Source: Prauserella endophytica
Lineage (GTDB): Bacteria; Actinomycetota; Actinomycetes; Mycobacteriales; Pseudonocardiaceae
NCBI RefSeq assembly: GCF_005146945.1
Contig: NZ_SWMS01000014.1
Location: 1 to 64,000, forward strand
Direction: 5' to 3'
DNA: 64,000 nucleotides
Shown here: positions 42,966 through 50,897 of the stretch, one piece after another
Numbering within the stretch: position 1 is the first letter of the stretch
Layout: every line of letters begins with the position of its first letter
Position numbers and translations under genes: made by a program
Notes under the pieces: model-generated
Seen by the model: only the letters and a program-made list of their open reading frames with translations
Databases searched by the model: none
Told to the model about the DNA's origin: nothing

Positions 42966-43774
42966 TGCCCGAAGGGCACACCCTGCACCGGCTCGCGCGG
43001 CTGCACCAGCGGCGCTACGCCGGCGCGCCGGTGCGGGTGTCCAGCCCTCAGGGCAGGTTCGGCGCCGAGGCGGCCCGGCTCGACGGGCAGGTACTGCACA
43101 GCGCCGAGGCGTACGGCAAGCACCTTTTCCACAACTACGGTCCACAGGGGACGGTGCACGTCCACCTTGGGCTGTACGGCACGTTCACCGAGGCGAAACT
43201 GCCGGAAACACCGCCCGTCGGGCAGGTGCGCATGCGGCTGTCCGGACGGACACATTGGACGGACCTGCGCGGGCCGACGCGGTGTGAGCTGCTCTCCGAG
43301 CCCGAAGCCGAGGCCATCAAGGCGAGGCTCGGCCCCGACCCGCTGCGCCGGGACGCCGAGCCGGAGCGGGCGTGGGAGCGCATCTCCCGCTCGCGCACGA
43401 CGATCGCGGCGCTGCTGATGGACCAGTCGGTGCTGGCAGGCGTCGGCAACGTCTACCGCGCCGAGGTGCTGTTCCGGCACGGCATCGCGCCGATGCTGCC
43501 CGGACGCTCGCTGGACTCCGTGCTGTGGAAGGACGTCTGGGACGACCTCGTGACGTTGATGCGGGCGGGTGTGCGCACCGGGCGGATCGACACGGTGGCC
43601 GACGAGCACCTGCCAGAGGTGACCGGTCGCGCCCCTCGGCAGGACCGCCACGGGGGTGAGGTCTACGTCTACCGGCGGACGGGGCAGCCGTGCCTGGTCT
43701 GCGGCACACCCATCGCACACAAAGAACTGGCAGGCCGGAACCTGTACTGGTGTCCGACCTGCCAGCCTTCGTGA
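42965..43774 (+). CDS. nei2: Fpg/Nei-family DNA glycosylase (endonuclease VIII, Nei2)
   Basis: The 269-aa protein starts MPEGHTLHRLA, with Pro1-Glu2 catalytic after Met removal. It has the H2TH motif (LLMDQSVLAGVGNVYRAEVLFRHGIAP) and a C-terminal zinc finger (CLVCGTPI...LYWCPTCQ, CxxC-x16-CxxC). It excises oxidised pyrimidines and nicks the DNA backbone. It is coupled to rpiB, as in Mycobacterium (Rv2465c-Rv2464c). Confidence 0.95.
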   Translation: MPEGHTLHRLARLHQRRYAGAPVRVSSPQGRFGAEAARLDGQVLHSAEAYGKHLFHNYGPQGTVHVHLGLYGTFTEAKLPETPPVGQVRMRLSGRTHWTDLRGPTRCELLSEPEAEAIKARLGPDPLRRDAEPERAWERISRSRTTIAALLMDQSVLAGVGNVYRAEVLFRHGIAPMLPGRSLDSVLWKDVWDDLVTLMRAGVRTGRIDTVADEHLPEVTGRAPRQDRHGGEVYVYRRTGQPCLVCGTPIAHKELAGRNLYWCPTCQPS

Positions 43775-43793
43775 CGGGTTCTCGTCAGTTCAC

Positions 43794-44588
43794 TCAGAAG
43801 CCGCCGAAGTCGCCTCCGAAGTCACCCCCGCCGAAGTCGCCACCTCCGAAGTCGCCTCCGTAGTCGCCACCGCCGTCGCCGTAGTCACCGCCTTCACCGC
43901 CTTCACCACCGGCGTCACCGGACTCGGCGGCGTCCTCCTGGCCCGCGTCGTAGCCCGCTTCCCAGGCTCCGGCGCTCGCGATGCCCGCCATGCCGGAGAA
44001 CATCGCGCTGAACAGCAGCATCGAGCCGAGGCCCCAGGCGCCGGCCACGAGCGCGGGCTTCCACCACGGCTCGCTGTACCAGCCCCTCGGCACCGGCCTG
44101 CCGGCGACACGGCCGCCGGGGTAGTAGTGCGGCGTGTTCTGGCCGGGCTCGGGCGACGCCTCGTAGTGATGCCCCTCGACCTCCACCGCGCGATGCTCGG
44201 TGACCTTGCCCGCACGCTCACGCTCGGCGTCCTCGGGCAGGGCTGGACCGGGGTCCATGCCCATCGCCTCGCGGGCCGCTCGCACGTAGTACAGGCCCTC
44301 GAGCGCGGTCTCCTTGACGAGCCGGGCCTGCTCGGCGGTCTGCGCCTGTTCCATCTGCGAGCCCGCGGCGTTGTAGCGCTCGGCCGCGTCGGCCATCGCC
44401 TGCTGTGACGCCGTGTCGGTGCCCGTGAGGTTCAGCACCTGACCGCCGAGCCGCTCGAGCCAGCGGCGAGCCTCTGACTTGGCGTCCTCGAGCTGGCGCC
44501 GCTTGGCCTCCTGCTGAGAACGGACCAGGTAGAAGCCGCCGCCGACGACGATCAGTAGGAGCACGATCACGACGATCGCGGTACCCAT
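43794..44588 (-). CDS. Membrane-anchored DUF1542-type protein with Gly/Asp-rich tail
   Basis: The 264-aa protein begins with a transmembrane helix (MGTAIVVIVLLLIVVGGGFYLV). A coiled-coil-like region follows (QQEAKRRQLEDAKSEARRWLERLGGQVL...AMADAAERYNAAGSQMEQAQTAEQARLVKE), then a second hydrophobic segment (KPALVAGAWGLGSMLLFSAMFSGMAG). The low-complexity tail is built of DYGGDFGGGDFGG units. Proteins of this type are annotated as DUF1542 in actinobacteria; function is unknown. The acidic Gly-rich repeats may bind cations or be flexible linkers. Confidence 0.7.
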   Translation of the reverse strand: MGTAIVVIVLLLIVVGGGFYLVRSQQEAKRRQLEDAKSEARRWLERLGGQVLNLTGTDTASQQAMADAAERYNAAGSQMEQAQTAEQARLVKETALEGLYYVRAAREAMGMDPGPALPEDAERERAGKVTEHRAVEVEGHHYEASPEPGQNTPHYYPGGRVAGRPVPRGWYSEPWWKPALVAGAWGLGSMLLFSAMFSGMAGIASAGAWEAGYDAGQEDAAESGDAGGEGGEGGDYGDGGGDYGGDFGGGDFGGGDFGGDFGGF

Positions 44589-44658
44589 GGGTCACTCCCG
44601 GTTGTTTTGGTTCGTTGAACCGGACAACGCGGACGTTACCCGTCGAGTTCCCGTGGCG

Positions 44659-45402
44659 TCACCAGGCGCGGCCGACGGTGTAGGACTCGGTGTAGATGTC
44701 CTGCTTGCGCACGACGTCGCCCGACTCCGGCGCGGCCCACATCTGGTTGCCACCGGCGTAGATGCCCACGTGGTAGACGCTGCCACCATCGGAGAAGAAC
44801 AGCAGGTCACCGGGCACCTTGTCGCCCTTGCCGATCTGCGGCACGGCAGCGCGCTGGTCGCTCGACGTGCGCGGCAGGTCGATGCCGACCTTGCTGTGGA
44901 CGTACTGCGTGAAGCCGGAGCAGTCGAAGCTGTCCGGGCCGCTGGCGCCGTACGAGTACGGCTTGCCCGCCTGGCTCGCCGCCGCGTCGACGATGCGCTG
45001 GTTGACCGGCTTGTGTGCCTGCACGGTCTGCTCGGCCGACAGGGAGGGGTCGTGGATCTCGTCGCCCCGGTAGCTGAGCCGCCAGTGCGACGTGCGCTCG
45101 ACCGGCACGGCGATCGAGGCCACACCGTCGTGGTTGGTCTGCCCGGTCTTCGAGACCGACCACGGCTGGTCCGGCCCGGCTCGCCACTCCAGGTCCACCG
45201 GCTCGCCGGGCAGCGGCCGGTCGCCCATGCCGGTGAGCTTGCCGGTGAACGTCACCTGCGAGCCCGGCGCGACGGACTTCGGCGGCGCGTCGATGCTCTG
45301 CGAGGTCGGCACGACCGCCGAGGACGTCCCGGCGAAGCCGAGCAGCGTTCCGGCTCCGACGGCGGCGATGATGGCGGACCGTTTCCAGGATGTCGTGGGC
45401 AC
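44659..45402 (-). CDS. Secreted NlpC/P60 peptidoglycan endopeptidase
   Basis: The 247-aa precursor has a signal peptide (SAIIAAVGAGTLLGFAGTSSA), an Ig-like beta domain (SVAPGSQVTFTGKLTGMGDRPLPGEPVDLEWRAGP), and a C-terminal NlpC/P60 domain. The catalytic Cys is in DSFDCSGFTQYV, the His in YHVGIYAGG, and a polar third residue follows. It cleaves D-Glu-diaminopimelate bonds in the cell wall. The GTG at 45402 follows GGAGGAA. The leader region upstream is about 250-300 nt and may carry regulation. Confidence 0.9.
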   Translation of the reverse strand: MPTTSWKRSAIIAAVGAGTLLGFAGTSSAVVPTSQSIDAPPKSVAPGSQVTFTGKLTGMGDRPLPGEPVDLEWRAGPDQPWSVSKTGQTNHDGVASIAVPVERTSHWRLSYRGDEIHDPSLSAEQTVQAHKPVNQRIVDAAASQAGKPYSYGASGPDSFDCSGFTQYVHSKVGIDLPRTSSDQRAAVPQIGKGDKVPGDLLFFSDGGSVYHVGIYAGGNQMWAAPESGDVVRKQDIYTESYTVGRAW

Positions 45403-45682
45403 GCGTTTCCTCCACAGAAATTCGGTTCTACGGAATGTGTTCCCCCGACTACCGCCGTGGCTTTCCCGCCATCGGCGACCGGAAACGGTAAACACGCGAA
45501 TCCGCTGGAAGGCGAGCCCTTCTTTCGCTGAAGAAGGTGATGTGGGAAACAAATCGGCGAATGACGTTTAATCCGGGTCCGCGCGTCGACCAGGGAATGT
45601 TTCGAACCGTCAGGTGAATGCGACACGTGGTGTTCGGTGTCGCAGATCACAGCCTCAGGGTGCCCTGGCTCACCACTGGCCT
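45403..45682. other. Divergent leader region of NlpC/P60 and LLM oxidoreductase genes
   Basis: No gene is seen. The region holds the long minus-strand leader of the hydrolase gene, a CTTCTT/AAGAAG hairpin near 45530, and an 8-bp perfect inverted repeat TGCGACAC (45619-45626) / GTGTCGCA (45637-45644) that could be an operator. Confidence 0.4.
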
Positions 45683-45710
45683 CCAGAACTAGAACACGTT
45701 ATAGTTCTGG
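45683..45710. promoter_or_regulatory. KstR-type operator overlapping a leaderless promoter
   Basis: TAGAACACGTTATA at 45690-45703 matches the KstR consensus TnnAACnnGTTnnA exactly. It is nested in a larger 9-bp inverted repeat, CCAGAACTA (45683-45691) / TAGTTCTGG (45702-45710). The -10 hexamer TATAGT (45700-45705) lies within it and ends 8 nt before the ATG at 45714, so binding would block transcription. Confidence 0.7.
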
Positions 45711-45713
45711 CGC

Positions 45714-46592
45714 ATGAAGTTCACACTGTCGGTGGCCCTCAGCCCGCTCGACCAGCTCACCGAGCTCGCCGCGACGGCGGAGGAGTGCGGGTTCGCCTCG
45801 GTCGCGCTGCCCGACTCGCTCTTCTACTCGGAGACGGTGTCGGCGGACTACCCCTACACCCCCGACGGCAGCCGGTTCTGGGACGAGGAGACCCCGTGGG
45901 TCGACCCGCTGATCGCCGCGGGGGCGATGGGCGCCGTCACCAGCCGGATCCGCTTCTACACGTCCGTGCTCAAGCTCGGCTCGCGCAACCCCGTGCTGCT
46001 CGCCAGGCAGGTCGGCTCCGTCGCCAACCTCACCGGAGGCCGCTTCGGGCTCGGCCTGGGCGTGGGTTGGTCGCCCGAGGAGTTCGAATGGTGCGGCGCG
46101 CCCTACGAGCACCGAGGAAAGCGCGTCGACGAGGCCATCGAGGTGCTGCGCCTCATCCTCGGCGGCGGCATGGTCGAGTACCACGGCCGGTTCTTCGACT
46201 TCGGCAGGCTACGGATGAGCCCGGCGCCGGAGCGGCCCGTGCCGTTCTACATCGGCGGGCACACGGAAGTGGCGCTGCGGCGCGCGGCCAGGGCCGGTGA
46301 CGGCTGGGCCTCGGCGATGATGAAGTTCGACGACCTGTCCACGACGATCCAGCGCCTGCGCGAGCTGCGCGCGGAGTACGGGCGCGCCGACGAGCCGTTC
46401 GAGATCCAGGCCGTCTGCGTCGACCGCTTCGGCCTCGACGGCTACCGGCAGCAGGCCGAGATCGGCGTCACCGACGTGATCACCGTGCCGTGGGTGTTGC
46501 AGGGCCTCGGTTTCGACGCACCGGTGTCGGCGAAGAAGGACGCGATCAAGAAGTTCGCCGACGAGATCATCGACAAGTTCAAGGAGGCCTGA
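45714..46592 (+). CDS. LLM-class F420-dependent oxidoreductase
   Basis: The 292-aa protein has the luciferase-like TIM-barrel features MKFTLSVALSPLDQLTELAATAEECGFASVALPDS, RIRFYTSVLKLGSRNPVLLARQVGSVANLTGGRFGLGLGVGWSPEEFEWCG and PVPFYIGGHTEVALRRAARAGDGWAS. Actinobacterial members use coenzyme F420. The promoter carries a KstR-like box and the next gene is ketosteroid-isomerase-like, so a role in steroid or branched side-chain catabolism is likely (inference). The ATG is leaderless. Confidence 0.85.
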   Translation: MKFTLSVALSPLDQLTELAATAEECGFASVALPDSLFYSETVSADYPYTPDGSRFWDEETPWVDPLIAAGAMGAVTSRIRFYTSVLKLGSRNPVLLARQVGSVANLTGGRFGLGLGVGWSPEEFEWCGAPYEHRGKRVDEAIEVLRLILGGGMVEYHGRFFDFGRLRMSPAPERPVPFYIGGHTEVALRRAARAGDGWASAMMKFDDLSTTIQRLRELRAEYGRADEPFEIQAVCVDRFGLDGYRQQAEIGVTDVITVPWVLQGLGFDAPVSAKKDAIKKFADEIIDKFKEA

Positions 46593-46595
46593 GCC

Positions 46596-47042
46596 GTGAG
46601 TGTCACCGTGTGCTGGGACCCGAAGGCGGAGCAGCCGCCAGCGCGCCTCGCGGCGTGGCGGTCGATGCAGGCCGTCGTGGCGGGGGAGAAGGACCAGTGG
46701 CTCACGCTGTTCCACCCCAACGGCGTGATCGAGGACCCGGTTGGCCCGTCGATGTTCGACGAGGAGGGCAAGGGCCACCACGGCACGGACGGCATCTCCG
46801 CGTTCTGGGACAAGACGATCGCGAACGTCGAACGGTTCGAGTTCGTGATCAGGGATTCGCACGCGGCGGGCGACGAGGTGGCCAACGTCGGCACGATCAC
46901 GACGTACCTGCCGGGCAACTACCGCGTCGACACCGACGGCGTATTCGTCTACAAAGTGGGCGAGGACGGCCGGATCGTGTCGATGCGCGCGTTCTGGGAG
47001 ACCGAGCGCGCGATGGCGACGGCGCGGCAGGTCTCCGCGTAG
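46596..47042 (+). CDS. SnoaL/NTF2-fold ketosteroid isomerase-like protein
   Basis: The 148-aa protein has the NTF2-like pattern ARLAAWRSMQAVVAGEKDQWLTLFHPNGVIEDPVGPSMFDEEGKGHHGTDGISAFWDKTI and GDEVANVGTITTYLPGNYRVDTDGVFVYKVGEDGRIVSMRAFWE. Phe-His-Pro..V.EDPVGPS is the arrangement seen in delta-5-3-ketosteroid isomerase homologues of mycobacteria and rhodococci. The GTG follows AAGGAGG and lies 3 bp after the LLM gene. The pair forms one operon ending at a strong terminator. Confidence 0.8.
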   Translation: MSVTVCWDPKAEQPPARLAAWRSMQAVVAGEKDQWLTLFHPNGVIEDPVGPSMFDEEGKGHHGTDGISAFWDKTIANVERFEFVIRDSHAAGDEVANVGTITTYLPGNYRVDTDGVFVYKVGEDGRIVSMRAFWETERAMATARQVSA

Positions 47043-47149
47043 ACACCGGCGGCGCGCGCGTGAGGCACAGGTTCGCGCCGTGCGTCCGGCGGGGCGACTG
47101 GTCGGGGCCGTGCCGACGACGGCGTATGCATGTCGCCTTGTGCTGGGGG

Positions 47150-47184
47150 CAGGCACTCCCGGCACGAGGTGCCGGGAGTGCCTG
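47150..47184. terminator. Strong hairpin terminator
   Basis: CAGGCACTCCCGGCAC (47150-47165) pairs perfectly with 47169-47184 around a GAG loop, a 16-bp stem. It closes the LLM/isomerase operon about 107 bp after its last stop. Confidence 0.8.
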
Positions 47185-47212
47185 GCGGCCCTGCCGTGAG
47201 GCGCTTCGACAC

Positions 47213-47400
47213 CCCGCGGGTCAGCGGGTCCAGGTGCGGCAGCTCGCCGTCGGACCCGTTGATCCGGGCCCGGTCCTGGAGCTCGGCCGGAATCCACTCC
47301 CAGTCGTAGCCGCGGTGGTGCAGGGCCTGCCTGCGCGCGAGTGATGCCCGCCCACCGGTTCACGATCCCGAAGCGACGGGAATCCATGGCTGTGTTCGGC
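47213..47400 (-). pseudogene. Possible frame-shifted remnant of an unknown gene
   Basis: On the minus strand a start MDSRRFGIVNRWAGITRAQ (from 47387) runs out into low-quality sequence. A different frame from about 47335 reads LHHRGYDWEWIPAELQDRARINGSDG, which looks protein-like but has no start codon of its own. Joining the two requires a frameshift near 47335. I do not recognise the family. The remainder of the 47043-47420 interval holds only the terminator at 47150-47184. Confidence 0.25.
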
Positions 47401-47420
47401 GGAACGGCCGGGTGGCGCGC

Positions 47421-48032
47421 TCAGTAGTCCCACTCCCAGCCGCCCTCCATGCCGGGAGACGACAGGATCAGCGAACCGTTGGCTTCGGGCACGATCAGCT
47501 CGAGAGTGCCGGCGTACTTCTGGTTCGGCCCGAAGTTCTGCATCGTGATGCTGGCGTTCGGGTCCGTGCACATCCCGGACTCCGCGGCGTGGGTGACGCC
47601 GTTGGCATCGATCTCGGAGAAGCTGTACGGGTTCAGGACGCCGAGGGCCATGCTCGCGGTCTCGGCGCTGCTGCCGGTCGCGACGCGCACGTGAAGCAAC
47701 AGCGTGCGATCGCTCTCGGCGGCCATACCGTACTGGTCACACGACGGGTCGACCTCCACCTTGTCGATGGCGAACAGCACGTTGGTGTCGTCCCCGACCT
47801 GCCCGCCGAACCCGGCGAACCCGGCCTCCTCGCCGAGCTGCTTGACGATGTTGCCGCGCTCGTTGCGTTCGGGCTCGTCGGCGGCTTGTTCCGCAGTGGC
47901 CTCGCTCGCGGTGGCCTCGGTCGTGGCGGCGGGCAGCTCTGGAGCGGAGCCGCTGCCAGCGGTGTCGTTCGAGCAGCCGGCAAGGATGGCGGCAGTTGCG
48001 CAGGCAGCAGCGAGGGCGGGGACGGATCTCAT
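47421..48032 (-). CDS. Secreted lipoprotein, DUF4352-like
   Basis: The 203-aa precursor has a lipobox (AAILAGCSND, Cys near residue 20). An acidic Ala/Thr/Glu-rich linker precedes an immunoglobulin-like beta domain (GFGGQVGDDTNVLFAIDKVEVDPSCDQYG, RTLLLHVRVATGSSAETASM, YAGTLELIVPEANGSLILSSPGMEGGWEWDY). Three conserved Cys are in the mature domain. The layout matches the DUF4352-type extracellular lipoproteins of actinobacteria. AAGGAA precedes the ATG. Confidence 0.75.
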   Translation of the reverse strand: MRSVPALAAACATAAILAGCSNDTAGSGSAPELPAATTEATASEATAEQAADEPERNERGNIVKQLGEEAGFAGFGGQVGDDTNVLFAIDKVEVDPSCDQYGMAAESDRTLLLHVRVATGSSAETASMALGVLNPYSFSEIDANGVTHAAESGMCTDPNASITMQNFGPNQKYAGTLELIVPEANGSLILSSPGMEGGWEWDY

Positions 48033-48069
48033 GGGTGTTGGTTCCTTACTCTGGTTGTGCGGTGAGGGG

Positions 48070-48216
48070 TTACCCGCCGACGTCGTAGATGGCGTATCCG
48101 GCGGCCACGAGGATCAGGAACAGGATGCGGAAGCCTGTACCGATGGCGCCGGTCACGAGCCGGGAGCCGGGTGGTCCCACCACGCTGGGTAGGGCGGCGG
48201 CAGGTACGGCGGTCAT
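48070..48216 (-). CDS. Small single-pass membrane protein (48 aa)
   Basis: The frame begins MTAVPAAALPSVVGPPGSRLV and has one hydrophobic helix (GFRILFLILVAAGYAIYDVGG) at the C-terminus. GGAGGGG lies 12 nt upstream of the ATG. It precedes the lipoprotein gene by 37 bp in the same direction. The frame remains open upstream as well, so a longer protein cannot be excluded. Confidence 0.5.
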   Translation of the reverse strand: MTAVPAAALPSVVGPPGSRLVTGAIGTGFRILFLILVAAGYAIYDVGG

Positions 48217-48754
48217 CGTGGCGTGGGTCCCCTCCGTGGCGGTGCGCGCGCACCGGTTCAGAGGGAACATCTGAGGGGCTTTGCCGTCCATTACCCGGTG
48301 TGCCCTGATCGTTATCGCGGGCACCCAAGCCCGGGGCTGCTTGCGGTATGCGGAGATGAACCGCCGCTGTGCGGCGGCGCAGGATCGAGCCAGCTCCGCG
48401 CGGCCCGGACCGTCGCCCTGAATCCCTTTACGTACCAACCACTTGTCGGCGCGGTCGATGCCGGCAAGGACGTTCCATTCCCGGAACTGCCACGTTCGCC
48501 GCACTGCCGGTGCTCGTCAAGGCGGGCCTGGTCGGCGGCAAGGGCGTTCCTGACACCGTGACCGAACATCCATCCGAATGCCCGTGTCGAGCTGCGGCGA
48601 GGCGATCGGCCCGACGACGAGCCTGGTGGGGGGCCGCCGGTGTTCTGGTTCCGGTCGGTTGGTGGCCCGGTTGTGGCCCAAGACGGCGAACGACGGCTCC
48701 CCGTGATCGGGAACCGTCACCGTGAAGTGGGTTTGACCTGCGTAAACGTTCTGG
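48217..48754. other. Intergenic stretch with no supported gene
   Basis: About 540 bp between the small membrane protein and tRNA-Gly. An open minus-strand frame (48504 downwards, MRRTWQFREWNVLAGIDRADKW) is continuous with the small gene but has no convincing start signal. I see no RNA gene or strong hairpin. Confidence 0.4.
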
Positions 48755-48825
48755 AGCGGGCGACGGGAATCGAACCCGCACCACCAGTTTGGAAGACTGG
48801 GGCTCTACCATTGAGCTACGCCCGC
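48755..48825 (-). tRNA. tRNA-Gly (anticodon UCC)
   Basis: A 71-nt cloverleaf on the minus strand: acceptor GCGGGCG/CGCCCGC, D arm GCUC/GAGC, anticodon stem CCAGU/ACUGG with loop CUUCCAA, T arm GCGGG-UUCGAUU-CCCGU. All stems pair. It is divergent from tRNA-Pro with a 79-bp shared promoter region. Confidence 0.97.
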
Positions 48826-48904
48826 ATGCGACCGGTGACCAGCCGCCCCGGTAGTGTAGCGGTACACGCTAAGGTGGTCGCACACCGCCCAGGCGTGGCG
48901 GTCA

Positions 48905-48978
48905 CGGGGTGTGGCGCAGCTTGGTAGCGCATTCGCTTTGGGAGCGAAGGGTCGCAGGTTCAAATCCTGTCACCCCGA
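48905..48978 (+). tRNA. tRNA-Pro (anticodon UGG), prophage attachment site
   Basis: A 74-nt cloverleaf: CGGGGTG/CACCCCG acceptor, GCGC D stem, anticodon stem TTCGC/GCGAA with loop TTTGGGA, T arm GCAGG-TTCAAAT-CCTGT, discriminator A. Upstream TAAGGT near 48869 is a plausible -10. A tyrosine integrase starts 102 bp after its 3' end, so the tRNA 3' half is the probable attachment core of the prophage. Confidence 0.97.
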
Positions 48979-48990
48979 CTTTATGTCTCT

Positions 48991-49028
48991 GACCAGCAGC
49001 TTTCGCGGTTCTGCGAGGGTTGCTGGTC
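48991..49028 (+). terminator. Hairpin after tRNA-Pro
   Basis: GACCAGCA (48991-48998) pairs with TGCTGGTC (49021-49028), 12 bp after the tRNA 3' end and before the integrase gene. It may terminate tRNA-Pro or be part of the attachment region. Confidence 0.5.
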
Positions 49029-49080
49029 GCGGGGTCGGCAAGCGCAGTGCTCAGTGACACTTCGCTTTGAAAGTTGGAGC

Positions 49081-50094
49081 ATGCCGACACCACCACCGAT
49101 CCCGGCACCCGAGCCCTGGGAACCACTGATCGCCGAATGGCGCCGATCACTCCGCGCCGAGGGCAAGAGCGAGAACACCATCAAGTGCTACGGCGACGTA
49201 GCCCGCAAGTTCCACTGGTGGTCCGTCAACCCCATCGCACCCCCCGAGGTCGACAACCCCGACGAGTGGATCGCCGACCTGCCGACCGCACCCGAGCCGC
49301 CCGCCGAGGTCGACGAACTCAAGCGCCTTGCCCGCGCGTGGATCGCCTACCGCGTCGCCACCACGAGCAAGGGCAATGCGAACAACAACTATCGAGCCCT
49401 CCACGCGTGGTTCGGGTGGCTCGTCGCCGAGGACGAACTCGACTCGCACCCGATGGCGTCCATGAAGCCCCCCGAGATCCCCGAAGCGCTCGTGCCGATC
49501 ACGCCGGACGACATCATGCGCGACGTGCTCGCCACCTGCAACGGGAAGGACTTCGCGTCCCGCCGCGATGAGGCGATTATCCGACTGCTCTGGGACACCG
49601 GATGCCGGCTCGCGGAGGTCGCCGCCCTCGATCTGGGCGACGACGAGCGGCCCGGTGATCTGGATCTGAACGTCGACACGATCCGCGTCCTCGGGAAGGG
49701 CGACAAGCTGCGGGTCATTCCGTTCGACGCGAAGACCGGCAAGGCGATCTCTCGATACCTCCGTGTTCGCAGTCGGCACAAGGGTGCCGGGCTCTCCGCG
49801 CTGTGGCTGGCCGAGAAGGGTGCCCGCCCGCTCAGCCCGAACGGCATCAAGCTCATGCTCCGGCGACGCGGCCGGGCTGCAGGCGTGAACGAAGCGATGG
49901 GGCGGAACCTGCATGCTCACCTCGGTCGCCACTACCAGTCGCACCACTTCCTCAAGGAAGGCGGCAGCGAGGGTGACCTCATGCTGATCAACGGGTGGAC
50001 CACTCCGCAGATGGCGCGCCGCTACGGCAAGAGCGCAGCCACTGAGCGGGCGCACGCTACTGCGCGGCGGATCCGCGTCGGCAGTCGTCTGTAG
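49081..50094 (+). CDS. int: Tyrosine recombinase (phage integrase)
   Basis: The 337-aa integrase has an N-terminal SAM-like core-binding domain (WRRSLRAEGKSENTIKCYGDVARKFHWW). The catalytic domain has Arg in WDTGCRLAEVAAL, Lys in GKGDKLRVIPF, the HLGRH box (NLHAHLGRHYQSHHF), Trp in LINGWTTPQMARRYGKS and the nucleophile Tyr in ARRYGKS. The ATG at 49081 follows TTGGAG. It would integrate the prophage at the adjacent tRNA-Pro. Confidence 0.9.
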   Translation: MPTPPPIPAPEPWEPLIAEWRRSLRAEGKSENTIKCYGDVARKFHWWSVNPIAPPEVDNPDEWIADLPTAPEPPAEVDELKRLARAWIAYRVATTSKGNANNNYRALHAWFGWLVAEDELDSHPMASMKPPEIPEALVPITPDDIMRDVLATCNGKDFASRRDEAIIRLLWDTGCRLAEVAALDLGDDERPGDLDLNVDTIRVLGKGDKLRVIPFDAKTGKAISRYLRVRSRHKGAGLSALWLAEKGARPLSPNGIKLMLRRRGRAAGVNEAMGRNLHAHLGRHYQSHHFLKEGGSEGDLMLINGWTTPQMARRYGKSAATERAHATARRIRVGSRL

Positions 50095-50123
50095 CGGTGA
50101 CACGGGTGCGCTGTGCTAGCCGC

Positions 50124-50393
50124 ATGGCAGCGTCGAAGAACCTCACGCCCGCGCAGCGCACCCTCCGCGCCCAGATCGCCTCGCACTCCTCGTGGGCCAA
50201 CACCGCCGACCGCGCCGCCCGCACCGCGGCGGCGCGCAAGGCCGCGAACGACCGGTTCGAGAGACACGTAGACCCCGACGGTGTGCTGCCGCCCGACATC
50301 CGCGCAGAGCGGGCCGCCAGCGCCCGCCGCGCCCACATGAAGAGCCTCGCCCTGCGCTCGTCCACCAAGCGCGCCCGGCGCAAGGCCAGCTAA
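50124..50393 (+). CDS. Small basic prophage protein, unknown function
   Basis: The 89-aa protein is Ala/Arg-rich and helical (MAASKNLTPAQRTLRAQIASHSSWANTADRAARTAAARKAANDRFE). The segment SHSSWANTADRAARTAAAR followed by RAAHMKSLALRSSTKRARRK recurs in small actinophage/actinomycete proteins of unknown role. TGTGCTAGC just upstream looks like an extended -10 for leaderless expression. The gene converges on a small zinc-ribbon gene, with the stops overlapping. Confidence 0.6.
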   Translation: MAASKNLTPAQRTLRAQIASHSSWANTADRAARTAAARKAANDRFERHVDPDGVLPPDIRAERAASARRAHMKSLALRSSTKRARRKAS

Positions 50394-50542
50394 CCCGAGT
50401 CCGGCTCAACGCCAGTGCCGCCGCAGCGCGGGCAGCGCTCGCGAACCGTCAACTTCTCGCCATCCAACCGGCGCTGCACCCAGACCTTCTTCGCGCCGTG
50501 GCAGCGCGCGCACGGCTCGTCCTCGCATGACTCCCCAGTCAT
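50390..50542 (-). CDS. 50-aa double CxxC zinc-ribbon protein
   Basis: A short minus-strand gene encodes MTGESCEDEPCARCHGAKKV continuing to CPRCGGTGV. The two CxxC(H/G)G motifs separated by 23 residues are DnaJ-type zinc-finger knuckles. GGAAGGG precedes the ATG at 50542. The stop overlaps the convergent gene's stop by 3 bp. Such mini zinc-ribbon proteins are frequent in actinophages; the function is unknown. Confidence 0.7.
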   Translation of the reverse strand: MTGESCEDEPCARCHGAKKVWVQRRLDGEKLTVRERCPRCGGTGVEPDSG

Positions 50543-50603
50543 GGCCTACACCCTTCCACCGGCCAGCCGCCGCGTGTAGAACGCTGACCTGCGGCGATGA
50601 CGG

Positions 50604-50897
50604 TTACCGTGATCGTGTGCCGAGGTGCTGGCGGATCCTCCGAGCGAGCACGATGAGCGGTCGCCGCGGTTCGAGGATGTCCGCGTCGAGCACCGTGGCC
50701 GGCGGGTCGGTGACGCCTTCCAGGTCCACGGCGGCCTCGGACATCCAGCGGCGCAGGAAGTCGACGCCGTCCGGGATCGCGAGGAGCTGGTACCCGAACC
50801 GGTTGAGCACCAGATCGCGATCGCACTGATCGAGCAGCCGCGCTGCCTCGGCCAGCTCGACGCTGGGTCGCTTCACGCGCCGCTCGGAAGTGGTCAC
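50604..50897 (-). CDS. Small prophage protein downstream of the XRE repressor
   Basis: The 97-aa protein (MTTSERRVKRPSVELAEAARLLDQ..., FGYQLLAIPDGVDFLRRWMSEAAV) is helical with no domain I recognise. Its GTG overlaps the stop of the XRE gene (GTGA), so the two are co-expressed. A role in controlling the repressor is possible. Confidence 0.6.
   Translation of the reverse strand: MTTSERRVKRPSVELAEAARLLDQCDRDLVLNRFGYQLLAIPDGVDFLRRWMSEAAVDLEGVTDPPATVLDADILEPRRPLIVLARRIRQHLGTRSR

Noticed and set aside
45403-45660. Possible c-di-AMP (ydaO) riboswitch in the NlpC/P60 leader
   Set aside because: The position and length fit, but I could not match the conserved core by eye. A covariance search with the ydaO model would decide.
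48428-48811. Minus-strand frame reading through tRNA-Gly
   Set aside because: Its N-terminus (VRVRFPSPAP) is the translation of a tRNA gene and not a protein.
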